The translations under genes were made by a program, and so were the position numbers. A stretch of 64,000 nt of DNA from NCBI GenBank assembly GCA_014526335.1, contig JACTAT010000001.1, forward strand, positions 2,966,596 through 3,030,595, in the 5' to 3' direction. Below are positions 60,338-64,000 of this stretch, piece after piece (positions within the stretch are counted from its first letter, which is position 1; each line of letters begins with the position of its first letter). Below the pieces are notes generated by a model, which saw only the letters and a program-made list of their open reading frames with translations, made no database searches and had not been told where the DNA came from. The stretch is from Chrysaora quinquecirrha. Its lineage: Eukaryota > Cnidaria > Scyphozoa > Semaeostomeae > Pelagiidae.

Positions 60338-63300
60338 CAAACAACCAGCTAACTAACCAAACAACCAAGAACCAATAAACTAATTCACTAACTAACTAAC
60401 CAACTAATCAACTAACCAGCTAACCAACAAAAAACTAACTGACTAACCAACTAACTGAATAACTTACTACCTTACTAACTAAAAACTTAGTAACAATCAA
60501 ACAAACTAATTAAGTAACTAAAACATTCTAATAAACAACTAAATAACTAGCCAACAAACAAACTTACTAATTAACTGGCAACCAAGAGATTATTTGTGAA
60601 ATTAACTATTTTTTTTACCTTAACATGACCAGACATCTTTAGCTGTCGCAGTAACTCTTTCAATCCAACTTCAACTTTAAATTCTGCCGCAATCCCAAGA
60701 TCCTTTTGAAGCATTTTAGCAAACCCAAGAGCCTTTGTGGCTCTTTCTTTTATCTCATTGAAAATCCTTTTGTGATTTCGGCATGCTTCTAGAGCGATGT
60801 CTTTCACTTTTCCGAGCTTCTGTCCATCTTTTCAAAAAGTTCTGAAGAACATTCGTCCAGACTTGAGTCCAAGAAACGAGCTGTTGAGTCAAGCAGGTCG
60901 GAAGCCAAGACACTGAAATCAAAGCAGAATCAAAATAATCATTACTTTAATCATGATTACGATGATCAGAGTGGTGATGATCATGATAATAGTGATAATC
61001 GGGGATCCTAAGAAGACGATGATGATGATGAGGATGATGATTATAATGATGATGAAGATGGTAATGGTAACGATGGGGATAATGATGATGGTGATAATGA
61101 TGGTGGTGATGATTATGATGATGATTATGATGGTGATAATGATAATTATTAAGGTTATGATGACCATAGCGATAATCATAATCAGAATCATAATCATCAT
61201 CATTATCATCACCATCATCATCATCATCATCATCATCACTATCGTCATCACCTTCATCATCAGCATAAATGACCAACATCACAGTTGCAATCAACAAGGT
61301 TACTATTCCTCTAAGTTTCATTTACAAGAGAAAAAATAAAGCGAAGATAGCTATGTATAACCAAACGGCAGCAATAAAATGATAAATATACCAGAACGTC
61401 CTTCCAGCTTCTGCTTCTAGGCCCTTAGTATGTGGACAGATTTCTTTAGCGAACTGCCATTCATCTTCCATTGTGTTTTTCAAACTGCGACTTGCTTCTG
61501 GTAGTCGTTGAAACATTTGGAACAAATTTTGAAGATACTCAAAATAAACCTAAGAAATGATAAATTTGTTTTATTAAAGCAGAACTATGAAGTATTGCTT
61601 ATTTCATAATGCTAGAGAGGGGCTTATACCTCGATGTATGAGAGGATGATGTTTGTGCATATGAAAAGCATATGTGGACCCCAATGGTCCTAATATTGGG
61701 GAAATGGTCGAGTATATAGTAGTACAGGCATACATGGCCCCAAATGTTCTGGAGACGGTGGAGAGATACATAGGTTTATAGTAGTACAGGTATACCTTAT
61801 CCCAAATGTTGTGGAGACGATGAAAAAAGTGGAGAGATAGATAAATATAGTAGCACAGGCATACATGGCTCTAAATGATGTAGACAATGGAGATAGTGGA
61901 GTGGAGAGGTACATAGGTGAAGGTGAAGGTGAAATGGTGTTTTAGCGCCAGTCGCTAGGATCTCAGTAGTAGGTTAACTAATCGAGACCTCGACCCTGGC
62001 TGTGACGCTACCGTGGCTGGGCTCAAACCCTGACCACACTGAGCTCTTGACACCACGGGTCAGCTGGATTACACCACGACGTCACAGCACCTTCACATAG
62101 GTATATAGTAGTGCATGACAACTTTCCCAAGGTTTTTATCTCTGCAGAACAAGTGGAAAGACCGTGACTCGAACCAATTGGATTTTCGTTTTGATTTACG
62201 CTAATCACTGTACCACAGAGACCTACAATAATACGTGGTCCAATAAAAATTATATGAAATATATTTTCATATTAAAAATGACTGATTATTTACAACACCT
62301 GCACTCACGCCCCCAAATAATATGACAGAAAAAGGAAAGAGAAACTTACTGAAAGTAGTGATTTGAGATCTTCTTCAAACTCGTTAATATCATTATCAAT
62401 ACCATCAATACGAGCTTTATCATCAGCTGTCAAGACAGATAATGTCATATCTTGATAATAATATTTTGCAATGATGGCTATACTGATTACTTCTTTGCTT
62501 TCATTCAGAAGCTAAAAGATCATGGAAAGGAAACAATATCAATCAAATATCTCTGATCCTTAAATTTTAACACCATTTTAAACCTTCATTACGATCGAAG
62601 ATGGTCTCTGTTATAATGGAAAGAACAGATATGATCGGTATTTCAAATATACCAACGCTCAGTTGGCTCTGTAAAAACAGAAATAGCTCGTTTTCAAACT
62701 TGGGCTCTTGAATTAAACCTATTATTCTTCCCTTTCTGAAGCAAACCATTGTTGTTCTTCCAGAGAATCGTATTTTAGAGTCTTATTAAGATGCATTTTG
62801 TTGTTTTCAAAACAATTTATCGTTCATCCAAATTCATTTTTTCAAGTAATACAAGTATGTATCTAGACTAGACTGTTATAATGCTTTATCCAAATCTGGG
62901 ATGCAAAATTTTGTTTGTGGAAAAAGAAATGCCTAAAGTGGAGCATACCTGTCTGATGCTCATATGTGACGGATCTCCTTTTGGCCTGTTATCCAATCTG
63001 TATCGTATACTTTCGTGCATTATATCAAACGCAATCTTTGCTAAGAACAGATAAAGTTCCAGGAAGGAAGGAAGCCCCATTTCTGAGAATTCCTGACTCC
63101 ATACACCCCTTTCATGCGTCAGGTTGTCTTTTGTCTGAAAGTCTTCCAGGTGAAGAGCAATTGAAGAAAGGACTGTTTTCTGACTGGGATCATCAATGGC
63201 TGTCTTCTCAAGGAACTCAACAAGATCTGTGACTTTTCCATAACTGTGCTGTCGTTCCATAATTTCGTGTGCATCTTTGGGAACCTTTTAAGAAAACATT

Positions 63301-63750
63301 AGGGATAATAGCTAAATTTGATAAGTATAACAAAACTGAGGGGCAATTCACTCCTTGGGATCTTGTACACCCTCAGCTGGAATCTCTATTGTTCTCGTAC
63401 ACCCTCAGCTGGAATCTCAATTGTTTGCGACTGACGCTAAATACATTGTATTTCCTTCACCTTAATCTTACACAATTCAAAGCATCCAATTACCTCTAGT
63501 GATTGCCGAGCTTTCCACAATGTTGTATGCAGTGAAAGTTTAATTCTTCTTGTCAGGCCATTCAAGCCAATCTTTCGGATGTTCTTTTCCACAAATGGCC
63601 TGTATCTTGACGTGCTTGTTTCTTTTAAATACGAACGTCTTTTACTTGCTTGGGGCAGCAAGTTTGTTGGGCTGTTTGGTGTGTCGTCTTTGGATACAAA
63701 TGAATGACGTCTTTGAGAGTAGTTTTGATGGGTCTTTACACAAGTTAGTC
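48242..63750 (-). CDS. MAP3K4: MAP3K4 (MEKK4), MAP kinase kinase kinase 4, 3' two thirds
   Basis: Serine/threonine kinase that in animals activates MKK4/MKK6 upstream of p38 and JNK, commonly through GADD45. Twenty exons in the window give about 1081 codons; the N-terminal exons lie right of 64000. Family blocks: '[16 protein letters not shown]', '[13 protein letters not shown]' with '[19 protein letters not shown]', 'SGRGKRP', and the kinase domain with '[11 protein letters not shown]' (P-loop), 'LMAMKK' (beta-3 Lys), 'HRDIKG' (catalytic loop), 'LGDFGSAV' (DFG), 'FMAPEI' and '[12 protein letters not shown]'. All catalytic residues are present. Splice phases agree throughout if one missing base is allowed in exons w5 and w14. 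Ordinary gene with assembly errors is the simplest reading; a recently broken allele is the alternative. Confidence 0.95.
48794..48897 (-). CDS. MAP3K4: MAP3K4 exon w19, APE
   Basis: Acceptor 'TTTTTCCGCAG|CTTTTA', donor 'GGAAAG|GTAGCT'. Encodes '[20 protein letters not shown]' and '[14 protein letters not shown]'. Confidence 0.94.
49105..49285. repeat. (GTTA)n microsatellite
   Basis: Imperfect run 'gttagttagttaattagtta' in the intron between w18 and w19. Confidence 0.95.
49300..49545 (-). mobile_element. tRNA-like SINE candidate
   Basis: Minus strand near 49545-49470 has an A-box-like 'gcccagatgatgagcatg' and a T-arm with a perfect 5-bp stem, 'gtgggctcgattcccac' (B box). The anticodon arm is not convincing, so a tRNA-derived SINE head is likelier than a tRNA gene. 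Lies in the intron between w18 and w19. Confidence 0.45.
49650..49772 (-). CDS. MAP3K4: MAP3K4 exon w18, DFG
   Basis: Acceptor 'CTTTCTCTAG|GTGCCA', donor 'TGCAG|GTTCGA'. Encodes '[20 protein letters not shown]' and the activation segment up to 'KGTA'. Confidence 0.94.
50140..50260. repeat. 'gcggcgtttaatagagag' short repeats
   Basis: Five imperfect occurrences of 'gcggcgttta.ta..aa.' within 120 bp, in the intron between w17 and w18. The short open frame there is not a gene. Confidence 0.7.
50676..50730. mobile_element. MITE end fragment, 'CCAAACGATCAAACA' family
   Basis: 'tgtttgacaaaaaatgtttg' followed by a degraded 'ttttctggccagagac' end. Confidence 0.5.
50915..51074 (-). CDS. MAP3K4: MAP3K4 exon w17, catalytic loop
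   Basis: Acceptor 'TTGTTTTTCTAG|GATGAA', donor 'CAAAG|GTACTT'. Encodes '[20 protein letters not shown]' and '[11 protein letters not shown]'. Confidence 0.95.
51735..51851 (-). CDS. MAP3K4: MAP3K4 exon w16
   Basis: Acceptor 'TTTTTTTTAG|ATTCGA', donor 'CATAAG|GTTTGA', 39 codons. Encodes '[20 protein letters not shown]', the alpha-C helix with its glutamate. Confidence 0.9.
52335..52390. repeat. GC-rich element with a perfect palindrome
   Basis: GGGGGCAGCTGCCCCC at 52339-52354 is a perfect 16-base palindrome. 'gagggcagggggcagctg' and a downstream 'cccctaaaa' also occur near 44398-44458 in ARMC2 intron 1, so it is a small dispersed element. Confidence 0.75.
52432..52502 (-). CDS. MAP3K4: MAP3K4 exon w15, P-loop
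   Basis: Acceptor 'CTTTTTTTCAG|GTGAAG', donor 'AAAAAG|GTACAC'. Encodes '[20 protein letters not shown]' and 'AMKK' with the ATP-binding lysine. Confidence 0.93.
52690..53065. repeat. (GTTA)n microsatellite, long
   Basis: Nearly uninterrupted tetranucleotide array of about 370 bp in the intron between w14 and w15. Confidence 0.97.
53134..53396 (-). CDS. MAP3K4: MAP3K4 exon w14 (one-base frameshift)
   Basis: Acceptor 'TTCTGTATATAG|AAGGAC', donor 'AATAG|GTAAAC'. Ser-rich linker, then '[20 protein letters not shown]' running into a stop. In the next frame it continues '[20 protein letters not shown]' and '[13 protein letters not shown]', the start of the kinase domain. The break is a missing base in the five-T run at 53240-53244 (plus strand). 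Confidence 0.88.
53878..54009. mobile_element. MITE, 'GAGGGGCAATTCACTCC' family (diverged)
   Basis: 'gaggggcatatcactcagcg' at the left and 'gggtgtacgagatttcaagg...agtagattacctctt' at the right, same layout as 47222-47357. Confidence 0.75.
54200..54362. repeat. Dispersed repeat (inverted copy of 38651-38760)
   Basis: 'cttcgggttaatattttctg' and 'ccctcggaaacagttattat' are the reverse complement of the 38.65-kb copy. Lies next to exon w13. Confidence 0.75.
54403..54567 (-). CDS. MAP3K4: MAP3K4 exon w13
   Basis: Acceptor chosen as 'TCTCTTCCAAG|CATACAG', because only this start keeps '[16 protein letters not shown]' in frame; the nearby 'CATACAG|ATCTGG' would not. Donor 'ACAG|GTATTA'. Ser/Pro-rich linker before the kinase. 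Confidence 0.83.
55070..55142 (-). CDS. MAP3K4: MAP3K4 exon w12
   Basis: Acceptor 'CTGTTTTCAG|GAGAGC', donor 'CCAG|GTAATT'. Encodes '[20 protein letters not shown]'. Confidence 0.9.
55236..55317 (-). CDS. MAP3K4: MAP3K4 exon w11
   Basis: Acceptor 'CCTACTCAG|GTGGGC', donor 'TTTCAG|GTTAGA'. Encodes '[20 protein letters not shown]', matching 'WATQGFDFLQAIEPAFI' in human. Confidence 0.92.
55440..56060. repeat. 'AGTTAATAG' minisatellite
   Basis: Imperfect 7- and 10-base units ('agttaat', 'agttaatagt') forming a 600-bp block. A longer sub-block ('ttgatggttaatagttaata...agttaataga') repeats with about 103-bp spacing. Fills the intron between w10 and w11. Confidence 0.92.
56059..56189 (-). CDS. MAP3K4: MAP3K4 exon w10
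   Basis: Acceptor 'TTTGATTTAG|TATCTT', donor 'CCAAG|GTATTT'. Encodes '[15 protein letters not shown]', '[20 protein letters not shown]'. Confidence 0.92.
56899..57054 (-). CDS. MAP3K4: MAP3K4 exon w9
   Basis: Acceptor 'CCTTTTGCAG|GACTCG', donor 'TTTGAG|GTAAGC', 52 codons. Encodes '[14 protein letters not shown]'. Confidence 0.9.
57215..57540. repeat. Dispersed repeat (also at 22265-22578)
   Basis: Same order of blocks as the copy left of the LTR element. Lies in the intron between w8 and w9. Confidence 0.8.
57673..58085. mobile_element. Tc1/mariner-type MITE with perfect inverted ends
   Basis: 413 bp bounded by perfect 25-base terminal inverted repeats (left starts 'acacacttttttttt', then 'ataagaatac'; right 'gtattcttat' and the complement), flanked by TA on both sides. 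Subterminal 'aagaata' and 'ggctcaaa' blocks repeat inside. TA flanks suggest a Tc1/mariner-like transposase. Intron between w8 and w9. Confidence 0.87.
58728..58877 (-). CDS. MAP3K4: MAP3K4 exon w8
   Basis: Acceptor 'CTTTTATCAG|GTCGAA', donor 'TTTAGA|GTGAGT', 50 codons. Encodes '[19 protein letters not shown]', matching the MAP3K4 'EQTSSQPVIAKAL' block. Confidence 0.9.
59350..59548 (-). CDS. MAP3K4: MAP3K4 exon w7
   Basis: Acceptor 'ATTTCTTAG|GCAAAT', donor 'CTACAG|GTATGT'. Encodes '[20 protein letters not shown]'. Its first 68 bases and the acceptor are duplicated just upstream at 59600-59713. Confidence 0.9.
59481..59713. repeat. 119-bp tandem duplication covering half of exon w7
   Basis: 'tatgtagactatctgcctct' occurs at 59481 and 59600. 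The copies differ at about 8 positions and the second ends near 59713. The extra copy holds an acceptor and the first two thirds of a half-exon but no donor, so it should be skipped as part of the intron. Confidence 0.92.
59706..59812. mobile_element. MITE fragment, 'GCAAACCGTGCCAACAT' family
   Basis: 'cgaaccgtgccaacattgtt', 'aaaaataggccaacattt' and 'ggtttgccatgccatcacaa' match the reverse complement of 30680-30780. It starts directly at the end of the exon w7 duplication. Confidence 0.75.
60136..60197 (-). CDS. MAP3K4: MAP3K4 exon w6 (62 nt)
   Basis: Acceptor 'TTTGTGCCAAG|GTTGAT', donor 'AAAAG|GTACGT'. Encodes '[20 protein letters not shown]'. Weaker acceptor, but the phases require an exon here. 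Confidence 0.78.
60245..60580. repeat. (AACT)n microsatellite
   Basis: The complement of the (AGTT)n arrays at 49105 and 52690, decaying to 'aaccaacaa' types at the right. Lies in the intron between w5 and w6. Confidence 0.95.
60619..60912 (-). CDS. MAP3K4: MAP3K4 exon w5 (one-base frameshift)
   Basis: Acceptor 'TTTGATTTCAG|TGTCTT', donor 'GTTAAG|GTAAAA'. The first part reads '[20 protein letters not shown]...LFEKM'. The second, in another frame, reads '[20 protein letters not shown]' and '[19 protein letters not shown]', the best-conserved non-kinase block. One base is missing near 60824-60828 (ATGGACAG on the minus strand); adding one base makes the exon length fit the neighbouring phases. 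Confidence 0.88.
60935..61275. repeat. (GAT)n microsatellite
   Basis: Imperfect 'gatgat'/'gataat' on the left and 'atcatc' on the right of the intron between w4 and w5. Both strands give false Met/Ile or Asp/His frames. Confidence 0.95.
61392..61549 (-). CDS. MAP3K4: MAP3K4 exon w4
   Basis: Acceptor 'ATTTCTTAG|GTTTAT', donor 'TTCTG|GTATAT', phase 0 to 2. Encodes '[20 protein letters not shown]' and '[12 protein letters not shown]'. Confidence 0.9.
61915..62100 (-). mobile_element. tRNA-derived SINE candidate
   Basis: Minus strand: 'ggtgctgtgacgtcgtggtg', an A-box-like 'tggtgtaatccagctgac', a B-box-like 'agggtttgagccc', then 'cacggtagcgtcacagccag' and 'ctggcgctaaaacacc', shared with 28430-28570. 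Lies in the intron between w3 and w4. 61640-61910 carries a loose repeat of 'ggtatatagtagtacaggca'. Confidence 0.6.
62350..62511 (-). CDS. MAP3K4: MAP3K4 exon w3
   Basis: Acceptor 'GATCTTTTAG|CTTCTG', donor 'TTTCA|GTAAGT', 54 codons. Encodes '[20 protein letters not shown]'. Confidence 0.88.
62949..63284 (-). CDS. MAP3K4: MAP3K4 exon w2
   Basis: Acceptor 'TTTTCTTAAAAG|GTTCCC', donor 'AGACAG|GTATGC', 112 codons. Encodes '[20 protein letters not shown]' and '[16 protein letters not shown]'. Confidence 0.9.
63338..63424. mobile_element. MITE fragment, 'GAGGGGCAATTCACTCC' family
   Basis: 'gaggggcaattcactccttg', then 'tgtacaccctcagctggaat' occurring twice. The right end is missing. Intron between w1 and w2. 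Confidence 0.75.
63494..63750 (-). CDS. MAP3K4: MAP3K4 exon w1 (first in window)
   Basis: Acceptor 'TCTCTGTTAG|GACTAA', donor 'CTAGAG|GTAATT'. Encodes '[16 protein letters not shown]', '[15 protein letters not shown]' and 'LWKARQSLE'. Confidence 0.88.
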
Positions 63751-64000
63751 CTAACAGAGAAAAATAAATATACAGTTGACATCCGCTATCTCGAACTCTC
63801 AAGGGAAACTGGAATTTGTTCGAGATAGCGAATGTTCGAAATAGCGGATGCCCCATATAAATATAAAAAATTATAGTTTCTAAGTCAGAAAAGGAACCCC
63901 TATTAACATGCAGGGTTACTGATCCAAAATTTCATCTTAAAGTGGTTATGACGCCAAAATTTTTATTGGCTTATTTTATGAAACAAACATCGCTGATAAC
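63751..64000. other. MAP3K4 intron continuing off the right edge
   Basis: Intron preceding exon w1. It contains a near-perfect inverted repeat, 'catccgctatctcgaactct' near 63780 and 'cgaatgttcgaaatagcgga' near 63828. No exon seen. Confidence 0.5.

Noticed and set aside
60919..61339. Met/Ile, Asp and His-rich frames near 61.1 kb
   Set aside because: (GAT)n microsatellite in a MAP3K4 intron.
48242..63750. MAP3K4 as a pseudogene
   Set aside because: Two one-base deletions are present, but all splice sites, phases and catalytic residues are intact, and similar homopolymer deletions occur throughout the window. Assembly error is the simpler reading.

Overview
The window is nuclear DNA of an animal: intron-rich genes with GT/AG introns, many non-coding repeats, LTR and LINE retrotransposons, and orthologues of metazoan genes (ARMC2, MAP3K4, a POU class 1 homeobox gene). 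It is AT-rich and dense in small inverted-repeat (MITE-like) elements. An early-branching or other invertebrate, possibly a cnidarian, fits best, but the sequence does not prove the phylum. There are no bacterial operons, CRISPR arrays or phage genes.

Layout. 1-5660 is a satellite of about 190 bp per unit (about 30 copies) that decays into diverged units to about 6120. 7681-14193 is a tandem segmental duplication. Copy B (10266-14193) runs into the exon carrying the POU-specific domain and homeodomain of a POU class 1 (Pit-1/POU1F1-like) factor on the minus strand. Copy A (7681-10266) carries only a truncated homeobox. Each copy contains a 171-bp minisatellite, about 4 units in A and about 12 in B. 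14.7-22.6 kb holds no gene I can support, but has an 83-bp minisatellite, a long inverted repeat and MITE debris. 22579-26811 is a Ty3/Gypsy-type LTR retrotransposon with near-identical LTRs, no capsid region and one frameshift.

28708-44684 (minus) is a complete ARMC2 gene. I could place 15 coding exons with consensus splice sites whose phases join into 901 codons plus a stop. 45.17-46.84 kb (plus) is a 5'-truncated LINE with a poly(A) tail. 48242-63750 (minus) is the 3' two thirds of a MAP3K4 (MEKK4) gene: 20 exons, about 1081 codons, including the whole kinase domain. Its 5' end lies beyond the right edge, and its last few codons are only tentatively placed. ARMC2 and MAP3K4 lie head-to-tail on the same strand, with the LINE between them. 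Their introns are full of microsatellites, MITEs and SINE-like pieces.

The genes do not form one pathway: ARMC2 is a ciliary/flagellar assembly factor, MAP3K4 a stress-MAPK kinase kinase kinase, and POU1 a transcription factor. Six single-base deletions, all in or next to short homopolymer runs, interrupt otherwise good reading frames (POU1, MAP3K4 twice, LTR element, LINE twice). This points to systematic homopolymer contraction in the assembly at least as much as to gene decay. I did not find a convincing new biological system. The most interesting items are the duplicated, truncated POU homeobox that differs only by synonymous changes, the satellite hairpin with co-varying arms, the capsid-less LTR element, and the intronic half-exon duplication in MAP3K4.
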